Shown piece by piece: positions 30,331 through 40,703 of a DNA stretch of 64,000 nt (positions are counted from its first letter, which is position 1; the number at the start of each line of letters is the position of its first letter). A program made the translations under genes and the position numbers. The notes below the pieces were generated by a model. It saw only the letters and a list, made by a program, of their open reading frames with translations, was not told the origin of the DNA and did not search any database. The stretch covers positions 1 to 64,000 of the forward strand of contig CAIXNB010000024.1 of assembly GCA_903920695.1 (NCBI GenBank), written 5' to 3'. Source of the DNA: an uncultured beta proteobacterium. GTDB lineage: Bacteria > Pseudomonadota > Gammaproteobacteria > Burkholderiales > Burkholderiaceae_C.

Positions 30331-30436
30331 GGGAACGCTCCTTGGTTAAATGACTTTTGTTTGAGCCATTCGAGATTGTGATGATGCATCTTGTAGAAGA
30401 ATTCTTGTAGTCGTTTCACTCCAAATCACGATCAGC

Positions 30437-32560
30437 ATGAAAACAGTTGTTGGGATCGGCCTGGGCGCCAGCGCTCAAGACTTCAAATTCACGACGAAGT
30501 TCCTCGGGCACCAACTCAGTGTCCATCGCGTGGGCGCCAATGGCAGCATCGCCAAGGCCAGCAGGCTCCTCAAGTATTGGGAAGCACGCGCCGACGTGAT
30601 TGGCCTGGGGCTGATCAAGGACCGCTACGAAGCCGGCACGCAGCGCTTCATTGAAGAAGACAGCGCAGGCCTGAAGGCCGTGGTGTCAAGGGTGCCGGTG
30701 ACCGATGGCGCAGCATTGGGCGACATCCTCCAGGAGTGGGCTGTACGCCACGCGCAGGCTGAACTCGGCAACTATTTCAACAACGCGCGCGTTCTGTTCT
30801 TCTCAGGACTGCGCAACAGCAAGCTCGCGTCGGCATTGGCTGAGCACACCGAAAATCTGATGTTTGCCGACCCATTGTTGCAACTCGGCGTGCCCAAGCT
30901 GCTGACGTCGATGGAGGCGTTGAAGCTGTACGGCAGCGGCGCGCACTACGTGCGAGACTGGGCGCCGCCCAGCGTCATGGCGTCTGACCTGGTGCGGCAG
31001 TGGACCCGCTTTGTACTGAGAAAGGCGATGCACAAGGCCAGCGTGATCGTTGCAAACCTGATTGACCTGGACGAGTTTGGCCTTGAGGAATTGGCCGGCA
31101 AGACCATCATCACCTCCACCGCCAGTGAGCAGCGCATTGCGCAACTCAGGGACAAAGGCGTCCACATGGTGATTGACGGCTCGCCGGTCCTGAAGGGACG
31201 CGTGCTGGGGCCTTACCTGCTCGACGCCATGATCTGCGCCGCCACCGGCAAGCAGCCGCAGGCCATTGGGCAAGACGACTACTTGGAGATCATCACGGGG
31301 CAACAACTGGCGCCGCGCATCATCTACCCCAACGGCTTCAAGCGTGTCAACCGCTTTGCGTTCGTGATCCATCCGCTGTCCCAGGAGTATTTCAAGAAGG
31401 TCAAGCCGATTGAATTGCTGTCGCAGGTATCACCGCCGGTGTTGATGGACTCGCTTGAAAAAATCATGGCCTACGCGCCACCTTTTGTGTATTCGCGCGT
31501 CTCGGGTATTCGTTCGCCCACGGGCGTCGAAGCCGAAGGCTGGTTGATTTCGGTGGGCGGCACGCCCAAGGAAATCATGCAGCACAACCCCGAGTTCACC
31601 TACCGGCGCTTGCTCGCCGCCGCCGCCATGGCCAGGCGGTTGGGCGCACAGATCATGGGCCTGGGTGCCTTCACCAAAGTCGTGGGTGACGCGGGCGTCT
31701 CGGTGGCCAGGCGCTCGGCGCTACCCATTACCACGGGCAACAGCTATAGCGCCTCCGGCGCGCTGTGGGCGGCCCATGACGCGCTGCTGCGCTTGCAACT
31801 CCTGCCCGTACCCAAGGGCCGGGAACGCGTCAAGTTCAAAGCCATGGTGGTCGGCGCCACGGGCGCCATCGGTTCGGTCTGCGCGCGCCTGATGGCCAAG
31901 GCGGCCGAAGAGGTCTACATGGTCTCGCCCGAAACCGCCAAACTGCTCTCGCTCAAAGAGTCCATTCTTCAGGAAACGCCGGACGCCAAGCTCTTTCTTG
32001 CCGCACGCGCCGACAAAAACATCGCCGACATGGACATGATCGTGACGGCAACTTCGGGTGCCGGCAAGAAAGTTCTCGACATCATGCAAGTCAAGCCGGG
32101 CTGCGTTATCACGGATGTGGCGCGTCCGCTGGACTTGCCACCCGAGGAAGTCGCCAAGCGCCCCGATGTGCTGGTGATTGAATCGGGTGAAATTCAACTG
32201 CCGGGCGATGTGCACATGAAGAACATCGGATTGCCCAAAGGCGTGGCCTATGCCTGTCTGGCGGAGACCATTGTGCTGGCACTCGAAGGTCGGTTCGAGA
32301 ACTTCACCGTGGGCCGCGCCATCGAGTGGGCAAAGGTGCGCGAGATCTACCAGCTCGGCATCAAGCACGGCATGACACTGGCCGCCATCTCGGGCGTGAA
32401 TGGTCCCTTCAGCGACGAAGACATCGAAGGCGTGCGCAAGCTCGCGCTGGCCGCTCGGGCCGACCAAGCCTCGCCCACGCTCACAGCGGCGCCGCGGCGA
32501 AAGGCGAAGCCTCGCAGCAAAACACCAGCCGCTCTTGCGAAAACAAGGGCTGCACGGTGA
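30437..32560 (+). CDS. Long-chain acyl-ACP/acyl-CoA reductase (AAR)-like protein with novel N-terminal domain
   Basis: C-terminal ~390 aa matches the layout of cyanobacterial AAR: FAFVIHPLS, LGAFTKVVG...TTGNSYSA, VVGATGAIGSVCARLM, and GVAYACLAETIVLALEGRFENFTVGRAIEWAKVREIYQLGIKHGM including the candidate active-site Cys; first ~310 aa unrecognised. Confidence 0.7.
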   Translation: MKTVVGIGLGASAQDFKFTTKFLGHQLSVHRVGANGSIAKASRLLKYWEARADVIGLGLIKDRYEAGTQRFIEEDSAGLKAVVSRVPVTDGAALGDILQEWAVRHAQAELGNYFNNARVLFFSGLRNSKLASALAEHTENLMFADPLLQLGVPKLLTSMEALKLYGSGAHYVRDWAPPSVMASDLVRQWTRFVLRKAMHKASVIVANLIDLDEFGLEELAGKTIITSTASEQRIAQLRDKGVHMVIDGSPVLKGRVLGPYLLDAMICAATGKQPQAIGQDDYLEIITGQQLAPRIIYPNGFKRVNRFAFVIHPLSQEYFKKVKPIELLSQVSPPVLMDSLEKIMAYAPPFVYSRVSGIRSPTGVEAEGWLISVGGTPKEIMQHNPEFTYRRLLAAAAMARRLGAQIMGLGAFTKVVGDAGVSVARRSALPITTGNSYSASGALWAAHDALLRLQLLPVPKGRERVKFKAMVVGATGAIGSVCARLMAKAAEEVYMVSPETAKLLSLKESILQETPDAKLFLAARADKNIADMDMIVTATSGAGKKVLDIMQVKPGCVITDVARPLDLPPEEVAKRPDVLVIESGEIQLPGDVHMKNIGLPKGVAYACLAETIVLALEGRFENFTVGRAIEWAKVREIYQLGIKHGMTLAAISGVNGPFSDEDIEGVRKLALAARADQASPTLTAAPRRKAKPRSKTPAALAKTRAAR

Positions 32561-32613
32561 TCTTCGGCACGAGTGGGGCGTTCGCCCTGGTGGGCTGCCA
32601 GTAAACGGCGCGC

Positions 32614-33396
32614 TTAACGCGGCGCCATGCGGATGGCGCCGTCCAGGCGCACGCTCTCGCCGTTGAAGTAACCGTTGACGATCATGGTTTCGGCCAGATG
32701 GGCGTATTCGTCGGGCGCGCCCAGGCGTTTCGGGAACGGCACCGAGGCCGCCAGCGCCGCCTTGACATTGTCCGGTGCCGCCTGCAGCAGCGGCGTGTTG
32801 AAGATGCCGGGCAGGATGGTGTTGACACGAATACCCTCGCCCATCAGGTCGCGCGCAATCGGCAGCGTCATGCCGACGATGCCGGCCTTGCTCGCGGCGT
32901 AGCTGGCCTGACCTATTTGCCCATCCTGCGCCGCCACCGATGCGGTGTTGACGATGGCACCGCGCTCGCCATCGGCCAGCGGCGCCAGGGTCAGCATGCC
33001 GGCCGCCGACTTGGCGATGCAGCGGAAAGTGCCGACCAGATTGATCTGGATGATGCGGTCGAAATTGGCCAGCGGGTAGTGCTTGATGTCGCCGGTTGCC
33101 TTGTCGCGGCTGGCGGTCTTGACCGCGTTGCCGGTGCCGGCGCAGTTGACCAGAATGCGCTCCTGGCCGATGGCCGCGCGCGCCTTGGCGAAGGCCGCGT
33201 CAACCTGCTCCTCGGATGTCACATCGACCTGGCAGAAAACGCCGCCGATCTCTTGCGCCAGAGCCTCGCCCTGGGCCGCGTTGAGATCGAACAGCGCGAC
33301 CTTGACACCATGAGAAGCCAAACGCCGTGCCGTGGCCGCGCCCAGGCCGGAGGCGCCGCCGGTGACGACGGCCGCAATACTGGAATTGAGTTGCAT
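32614..33396 (-). CDS. SDR family dehydrogenase (3-hydroxyacyl-CoA dehydrogenase type 2-like)
   Basis: VVTGGASGLGAATARRLASHG, IVNTASVAAQDGQIGQASYAASKAG, RVNTILPGIFNTPLL. Confidence 0.9.
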   Translation of the reverse strand: MQLNSSIAAVVTGGASGLGAATARRLASHGVKVALFDLNAAQGEALAQEIGGVFCQVDVTSEEQVDAAFAKARAAIGQERILVNCAGTGNAVKTASRDKATGDIKHYPLANFDRIIQINLVGTFRCIAKSAAGMLTLAPLADGERGAIVNTASVAAQDGQIGQASYAASKAGIVGMTLPIARDLMGEGIRVNTILPGIFNTPLLQAAPDNVKAALAASVPFPKRLGAPDEYAHLAETMIVNGYFNGESVRLDGAIRMAPR

Positions 33397-33452
33397 AGGA
33401 ACACCTTTTGAAACAAGTGCCCCCAGTCTAGAAAAATCGCGCACATCGGGCA

Positions 33453-33469
33453 TCGTCTGAAGCGACGAA
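33453..33469 (+). promoter_or_regulatory. Putative regulon dyad, site D (upstream of SDR gene)
   Basis: TCGTC TGAAGC GACGA A. Confidence 0.6.
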
Positions 33470-33540
33470 AAAGCCGATGGCGGGCGGCAATTGAGATTGC
33501 CGTAAATCATGACCATGAACCGCGTCGGTACGTCCCAGCA

Positions 33541-33614
33541 TTGTCATTGCGGGCCCCGACCCGCAATCCAGGGTTCGCGTCGCAATGGATGCCGGATCAG
33601 GTCCGGCATGACAA
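33541..33614. repeat. REP-like palindromic element (two hairpins with outer terminal inverted repeats)
   Basis: TTGCGGG..CCCGCAA (33547-33566), ATGCCGGA..TCCGGCAT (33589-33609), outer TTGTCAT/ATGACAA. Confidence 0.7.
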
Positions 33615-33623
33615 GCTTGGGGG

Positions 33624-34511
33624 CTACCGCCGCCGGCGAATCAAACCTTCCTGCGCGACTGATGCCACCAGGCGGCCATCGCGGCTGAACAGGTTGCCAC
33701 GGCAAAAGCCGCGCGCGCCGGTGGCCGAGGGCGAGTCGGTCACATACAGCAGCCAGTCGTCAAAGCGGAAGTCGCGGTGGAACCACATGGCGTGGTCCAG
33801 GCTCACGCACTGCACTTCGGGCTGCATGAAGGTCATGCCATGCGGGCGCATGGCGACCAGCAACAGGCTGAAGTCGGAGGCATAGGCCAGCAGCGCCTGG
33901 TGGATCAGCGGGTCGTCCGGCAGGGCGCCGTGCGCGCGCATCCAGGTCCGGTTGTAAGGCGGGCGCGGCTCGGGGGCCAGCATGTCAAGCGGATCGACGG
34001 GTCGAATGTCGATCGCACGCGCCTGATCGACCACGGCGCGCGCTGCCTCGGGCAGGCGGTCGCGTAGCGCAAGACGGGTTTCATTTTCATCCTGCAAACC
34101 TTCCGGTGGCGGCGTGGCTGGCATCTCGCGCTGATGATCGACGCCGGGCTCGCTGCGGTGAAACGAGGCCGACATGTAGAAGATCGGCAACCCATGCTGC
34201 ATGGCCACGACACGGCGCATGCTGAAACTGGCGCCGTCGCGCACCACGTCAACCTCGTAGTCAATCGGGGTCGCCTTGTCGCCGGCGCGCAGGAAGTAGC
34301 CGTGCAGCGAGTGCACGCCCTGACCCGACACGGTGCGCGCGGCTGCCATCAGCGCCTGGCCCAGAACCTGCCCGCCAAACACGGCCGGGCTGCCAATGTC
34401 AATGTTGCCGCCGCGAAAACGGTGGGCATCGAGTTGCTCAAGACGAAGCTGCTGGATCAAGTCATGGAGTGCGGCCAGACGGCGCGGATCCTGGTTGGCG
34501 GTGACAGACAT
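33624..34511 (-). CDS. tesB: Acyl-CoA thioesterase II
   Basis: VFGGQVLGQALMAAARTV, LHGYFLRAGDKATPIDYEVDVVRDGASFSMRRV, SLDHAMWFHRDFRFDDWLLY. Confidence 0.92.
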   Translation of the reverse strand: MSVTANQDPRRLAALHDLIQQLRLEQLDAHRFRGGNIDIGSPAVFGGQVLGQALMAAARTVSGQGVHSLHGYFLRAGDKATPIDYEVDVVRDGASFSMRRVVAMQHGLPIFYMSASFHRSEPGVDHQREMPATPPPEGLQDENETRLALRDRLPEAARAVVDQARAIDIRPVDPLDMLAPEPRPPYNRTWMRAHGALPDDPLIHQALLAYASDFSLLLVAMRPHGMTFMQPEVQCVSLDHAMWFHRDFRFDDWLLYVTDSPSATGARGFCRGNLFSRDGRLVASVAQEGLIRRRR

Positions 34512-34593
34512 GGTGTGTGAAATGCGTCAGTAAACAGGGTGACAGACGGGCTGTCGTTGCTCGCCAGTGTATGCTGCATAATCCGCCAACAAA

Positions 34594-34609
34594 TCGTCCG
34601 AATGGACGG
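34594..34609 (+). promoter_or_regulatory. Putative regulon dyad, site E (between tesB and LAL regulator)
   Basis: TCGTC CGAATG GACGG. Confidence 0.55.
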
Positions 34610-34674
34610 CTTTTCCGCGCGAACGCCCAGGCCCTGAAGCCGCCCGGCGCGGCCTCTGACTCTTTGAGCGACCC

Positions 34675-37392
34675 ATGCCCGCTTCTTCCCACAACGACCC
34701 CATGCCAGCACGCGCCAGCGCCGAGTCCCGTCGCTCAGCCAGTTCCGCCGGACTCGACAGCAAGTTCAACCCACCCGCGCCGGTGGCGGCACAGGTGCAG
34801 CGCCAGGGCCTGTGCGAGGCGATCTGCCGCTGCGCCGGGCAACTGGCGCTGGTCAGCGCGCCAGCCGGCTTTGGCAAGACCACGGCCATGGTGCAAGCGC
34901 GCGCACAACTTGAGCAGACCGGCCTCAGCACGGTCTGGCTGACGCTGGACCGCGCCGACAACGATGTCTCGCGTTTCATGATCTGTCTGGGCGAAGCGGT
35001 CACGCGGCTCGGCCTCGGCGGTCCGGATGCAGGCACCGGCATCGACGCGGTGCAGGCGCTGGCGCGCAGTGATATCCCGTTTGCGCTCTTTCTCGACGAG
35101 TTCGAAACCGTGCACGAGGCGGCGGTGCTCGGTCTGGTGCGCGAGATCGCCGACCACCTGCCACGCAGCGGGCACCTGATCATTGGCTCGCGCAGCCTGC
35201 CTCAACTCGGCCTGGCGCGGCTGCGCGTGCGCGGCCTGCTGACCGAGATCGACGCCGACCGCCTGCGCTTCAGCCTGCAGGATGCGCTGACCCTGTTCGA
35301 GCAGCGGCGCGAGCCTAACGCCCTGAGCAGCGAGCAACTGTTTCGCCTGCACCAGAAAACCGAGGGCTGGGCCACTGCGCTCTGGCTGGCCTCGATCGCG
35401 CTGGATCGCACGGTCGATCATGGCGACTTCGTCGACCGCTTCTCGGGCTCAAGCCGGGCCGTGGCCGACTACCTGGCCGAGGACGTGCTGGCGCACCAGC
35501 CAAACCACATCCGGCGCTTTCTGCTGCGCACCAGCCTGCTGCGCCAGCTTGACGCATCGGTCTGCGCTGCACTCAATCCGCGCGCCGACTGCGAGGCGCT
35601 GCTTGAACAACTCGATGCCGAACACCTGTTCCTGAGCCCGGTCATGGGTGCGCGGCGCATCTGGCGTTACCACAGCCTGTTCGCCGACTACCTGCGTACC
35701 CAACTCGAGCGCGAATACCCGGACGATGTGGCGCGCCTGCATCTGGCGGCCTCGGGCTGGTATGAATCGCAGGGCCGTCCCGTGCCGGCGATCGACCACG
35801 CGATCGAGGGCGGCGATTTCCCGCACGCCATGAGCCTCCTCGCCAGCCACGCTGACGCCTTTCTGGAGCAGGGTCGCATGCGCCTCTTGTCGCGCTGGTT
35901 CGCCAGCGTGCCGCCGGCACAGCGCCAGGCGCACCCGCGGCTGGAGATGATTGCGATCTGGGCCGCCTGCTTCACACGCGGTCCCTGGGAGGCGATGGAG
36001 ATGCTGGAGCGTTCCGGCGCCAGCGAGAGCGCCGACCCTTACCTGCGCGCCAACGCCAATGGCATGCGCCCGATGCTGCTGGCGATGCAGGACCGCAACG
36101 AGGAATCACTGGCGCTGGGCCGTGAAGCACTGCGCCAGTTGCCGACCGGTCACCAGTTTGCCGACACCACGCTGCTCAACGCCATGGCGCACAACCTGGC
36201 GGTGATGGGCGACCAGCGCGAAGCCCAACAACTGCTGGACGCGGCGCGGCGCGAGCAGGGCGGCAGCAGCACCTTTAACCGCATGTACACCGAGTCCACC
36301 GAAGGCCTGCTCGATCTGCAGCAGGGCCGATTGCGCCAGGCCACGGCCCGCTTTCGGCTGGCAGTGGATGCCACCCATGCGGTGAGCCATACGCACACCC
36401 ATGGCAACGCGCTGGCCGGCGTCTACTACGCCTGCGCGGTCTACGAGGCGAACCAGCTCGACCAGGCCGATCACCTGCTCAACGTCTACCTGCCGATCAC
36501 GCGCGATGTCGGCCTGCCCGACCACATGATCCTTAGCCACGCCATGCGCTCGCGCATCGCCTTCATCAATGGCGATGTGGACGCGGCCTCGCTGGCACTG
36601 ACGGAGCTTGAATACCTGGGCAGCCATCGCAAGCTGCCGCGCGTGGTGGCGGCGGCCAAGCTCGAACGCGCCCGCATGCTGCAGTTGCAAGGCAACGCGG
36701 CGGCGGCGCACGACGAGCTGATGCGGGCCGACGACCCGACCTTGTGGAGCCGCGAGCAGCGTCAGCGCATGCTCGCGCATGACATCCAGTACATGGCTCT
36801 GGCCCGGCTACGCTGGGAGGTCGCGTTCGGCGCGGCCGACGACTGCCTGATGCGGCTCGATGCCGAAATCAAACGCGCCAGCGCGGCCGGCCGGCAGCGC
36901 CGCTTGCTGGTGCTGCGCCTGCTGCGCGCCCTGGCCTTGCAGCGCAGCGGCGAGGTGCCGGTGGCCGTGACCGAGGTCGGCAGCGCACTGCAGTTTGCCT
37001 GCCAGGAAGGCTTTATGCGCCTGATTCTCGACGAGGGACCGGTGCTCGGCGCCCTGGTGCAGCGTTACCAGACCCTGCACGACAGCGGCCAGGTGCGCGA
37101 CCCCTTGCTGGGCGACTACCTGCAGCGCCTGCTGCAGGCCTTTGGCCCACTACCAACCGAGATCGAAGCCACGCCGGATCTGCTCGGTGGCGTGCTGGAG
37201 CCACTGACGCGCAAGGAAATCCGCGTGCTGCAACTGCTGGTCGAAGGCTACTCGAACAGCGCCATGGCAGAGAAGCTGTTCGTCTCCGACAGCACGGTAC
37301 GCACCCATCTGCGCAACATCAACATGAAGTTCGGCGCCCACAGCCGCACGCAGGCGGTGGCAATTGCGCGCCGGCTCGGCCTGACCGCCTGA
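34675..37392 (+). CDS. MalT/LAL-type ATP-dependent LuxR-family transcriptional regulator
   Basis: Walker A SAPAGFGKTTAM near N-terminus; C-terminal LuxR HTH LTRKEIRVLQLLVEGYSNSAMAEKLFVSDSTVRTHLRNINMKF. Confidence 0.9.
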   Translation: MPASSHNDPMPARASAESRRSASSAGLDSKFNPPAPVAAQVQRQGLCEAICRCAGQLALVSAPAGFGKTTAMVQARAQLEQTGLSTVWLTLDRADNDVSRFMICLGEAVTRLGLGGPDAGTGIDAVQALARSDIPFALFLDEFETVHEAAVLGLVREIADHLPRSGHLIIGSRSLPQLGLARLRVRGLLTEIDADRLRFSLQDALTLFEQRREPNALSSEQLFRLHQKTEGWATALWLASIALDRTVDHGDFVDRFSGSSRAVADYLAEDVLAHQPNHIRRFLLRTSLLRQLDASVCAALNPRADCEALLEQLDAEHLFLSPVMGARRIWRYHSLFADYLRTQLEREYPDDVARLHLAASGWYESQGRPVPAIDHAIEGGDFPHAMSLLASHADAFLEQGRMRLLSRWFASVPPAQRQAHPRLEMIAIWAACFTRGPWEAMEMLERSGASESADPYLRANANGMRPMLLAMQDRNEESLALGREALRQLPTGHQFADTTLLNAMAHNLAVMGDQREAQQLLDAARREQGGSSTFNRMYTESTEGLLDLQQGRLRQATARFRLAVDATHAVSHTHTHGNALAGVYYACAVYEANQLDQADHLLNVYLPITRDVGLPDHMILSHAMRSRIAFINGDVDAASLALTELEYLGSHRKLPRVVAAAKLERARMLQLQGNAAAAHDELMRADDPTLWSREQRQRMLAHDIQYMALARLRWEVAFGAADDCLMRLDAEIKRASAAGRQRRLLVLRLLRALALQRSGEVPVAVTEVGSALQFACQEGFMRLILDEGPVLGALVQRYQTLHDSGQVRDPLLGDYLQRLLQAFGPLPTEIEATPDLLGGVLEPLTRKEIRVLQLLVEGYSNSAMAEKLFVSDSTVRTHLRNINMKFGAHSRTQAVAIARRLGLTA

Positions 37393-37407
37393 GCGCGTGG
37401 CGCTCTT

Positions 37408-38199
37408 TCAAGTGCCGCTGTAACGCGGTGCGCGTTTTTCCAAAAAGGCCTGCATGCCTTCGCGAAAGTCATCGCTCTGGGTGCACAGCACCTGCTGGCG
37501 GTCTTCCATTGCAATCACGGCGTCCAGGCTGGCGGCATCGACCGAATGGCCGAGCGCTTCCTTGGTCAGGCGCAGTCCCAGCGGCGTCGTGCGCAGCATG
37601 TCGTCGGCCAGCGCCTGGGCCTCGACCTGCAGTTCGGCCAGCGGCGCGACGCGGCTGAACAGGCCCAGACCGTAGGCGCGCTGGGCGTCCATGAAACGGC
37701 CGGTCAAGAGGTATTCGGCGGCAACCGAACTGCCGACCATGCGTGGCAGAAAGTAGCTCACACCCATGTCGCAACCGGTCAGGCCGACCCGGATAAAGGA
37801 GGCGTTCATGCGCGCATCGGGCGTGGCAAGGCGGATGTCGGATGCCAGTGCCAGCGCAAAGCCGCCACCGCTGGCCGCGCCCTGGATCACGCTGATGATG
37901 GGCTGCGGGCAACGGCGCATGGCGAGCATGATGTCGCGGATGCTGTGCTGCACCGCCATCATGCCGACGCTGCCGAGTTCGCTGCCAGGCTGTTGTTCCT
38001 TGAGGTCGAGCCCGGCGCAGAAACTCGCACCCGCCGCCTGCAGGATGACAACGCGCACTTCGTGGCGTCGGTAGAGGCCCTGAAAATAGTTGCGCAGCGC
38101 ACTGGCCAGGGCCGGGTTGAGGGCATTGAGGCGCTGCGGCCGGTTCAGGGTCAGGCGGGCAATGCCGCCACTTTCCTGAATGTCGAGAATGTCCTGCAT
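37408..38199 (-). CDS. Enoyl-CoA hydratase/isomerase family
   Basis: ILQAAGASFCAGLDLKEQQ, SVIQGAASGGGFALALASDIRLAT. Confidence 0.9.
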   Translation of the reverse strand: MQDILDIQESGGIARLTLNRPQRLNALNPALASALRNYFQGLYRRHEVRVVILQAAGASFCAGLDLKEQQPGSELGSVGMMAVQHSIRDIMLAMRRCPQPIISVIQGAASGGGFALALASDIRLATPDARMNASFIRVGLTGCDMGVSYFLPRMVGSSVAAEYLLTGRFMDAQRAYGLGLFSRVAPLAELQVEAQALADDMLRTTPLGLRLTKEALGHSVDAASLDAVIAMEDRQQVLCTQSDDFREGMQAFLEKRAPRYSGT

Positions 38200-38231
38200 A
38201 AACAGTCCTTGAGGTGATGCTGACCATTGGC

Positions 38232-39380
<1,149 letters not shown>

Positions 39381-39414
39381 GGGAATCTTTCAATGACAGG
39401 AACAAAGTGCGGGC

Positions 39415-40512
39415 TCAGGCTAAGGCGGGTGCACGCCAACGCGCCAGCACGGCGTCGGGCGTGCCGGCCTGGCTGCGCAACGGCATGGCGGCCGGCGTGC
39501 GATCGAAGCGCGGCGCCGGTGCGGGCTGCACGACGCCATCGAGCTCGACGAAGGTCGCGCGCGCTGCGTTGTGCGGATGACGCGGCGCCTCGTCCCAGTC
39601 GAGCACGGGCGCAAAACAGGCGTCGCTGCCTTCGAGCAGCGCGCACCACTCATCACGCGTGCGGCTGCGAAAGACCTGGGCCAGACGCAGCTTGAGCAGG
39701 GGCCAGGCAGCGCGGTCCATCTGGGCGTCAAAGGCCGGGTCGTCGGCAATGCCGCAGTGCATGCGCAGCAGCGCATAGAACTGCGGTTCGATCGCGCCAA
39801 CGGCGACAAAGCGACCATCAGCACAGGCATAGGTATCGTAGAAGTAGGCGCCACCGTCGAGCAGGTTTTCGCCGCGCTGATTGCTCCACTGGCCGGCCGC
39901 CTTCATGCCATACATCATGGCCGACATCAGGGCGGCGCCGTCGGTCATGGCGGCGTCAACGACCTGGCCGCGTCCCGAGCGACCAGCCTCGAACAGGGCG
40001 CTGAGCAGCCCGACGGCCAGCAGCATGGCGCCACCTCCGAAGTCACCGACATAGTTGAGCGGCGGCACCGGTGACTCGCCCGAGCGGCCAATGGCGTGCA
40101 GCGCGCCACTGATGGCGATGTAGTTGATGTCATGGCCGGCGGCCTGCGCCAACGGGCCGCGCTGGCCCCAACCAGTCATGCGGCCATAGACCAGACGCGG
40201 ATTGCGTGCCTGGCAAACGTCCGGGCCCAGACCGAGGCGCTCCATGACGCCGGGGCGGTAGCCCTCGATCAGCGCGTCGGCGTGCGCGATCAGGCTCAGA
40301 GCCTGCTCACGCGCCTGCGGCTCGCGCAGGTCAAGCGTCAGCACGGTGCGGCTGCGTGCCAGCACATCATTAGGGTCAAGCGCCGCACCGGGGCGCGCGA
40401 TGCGCACTACCTCGGCGCCCAGATCGACCAGCACCATGGCACAGAAGGGTCCCGGCCCGATACCGGCAAACTCGACAATCCGCAATCCTGACAACGGTCC
40501 CGCCATGTGCAC
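39415..40512 (-). CDS. CaiB/BaiF-family CoA transferase / alpha-methylacyl-CoA racemase
   Basis: [53 protein letters not shown]. Confidence 0.9.
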   Translation of the reverse strand: MHMAGPLSGLRIVEFAGIGPGPFCAMVLVDLGAEVVRIARPGAALDPNDVLARSRTVLTLDLREPQAREQALSLIAHADALIEGYRPGVMERLGLGPDVCQARNPRLVYGRMTGWGQRGPLAQAAGHDINYIAISGALHAIGRSGESPVPPLNYVGDFGGGAMLLAVGLLSALFEAGRSGRGQVVDAAMTDGAALMSAMMYGMKAAGQWSNQRGENLLDGGAYFYDTYACADGRFVAVGAIEPQFYALLRMHCGIADDPAFDAQMDRAAWPLLKLRLAQVFRSRTRDEWCALLEGSDACFAPVLDWDEAPRHPHNAARATFVELDGVVQPAPAPRFDRTPAAMPLRSQAGTPDAVLARWRAPALA

Positions 40513-40579
40513 GCTCCTTGCTGCGCACGGTTTGTGCGCATTTCAAGACCGATGGTGCCGACTCGAGCGGCAAGGCGCA

Positions 40580-40596
40580 TCGTCTGAATCGACGAA
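40580..40596 (+). promoter_or_regulatory. Putative regulon dyad, site C (upstream of CaiB-family gene)
   Basis: TCGTC TGAATC GACGA A. Confidence 0.6.
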
Positions 40597-40703
40597 ATCG
40601 TGCGCCAGGGACAGTGAGCGCTTCCGCTTGGCCCTGTAAACCTACAATGCGCGGCGGCTACCGGGATTCGCGCCGCAACCCATCGACCTATTGCCCTCAC
40701 CAC

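Noticed and set aside
35449-37080. Several minus-strand ORFs opposite the LAL regulator
   Set aside because: Shadow ORFs; the plus strand has P-loop and LuxR HTH.
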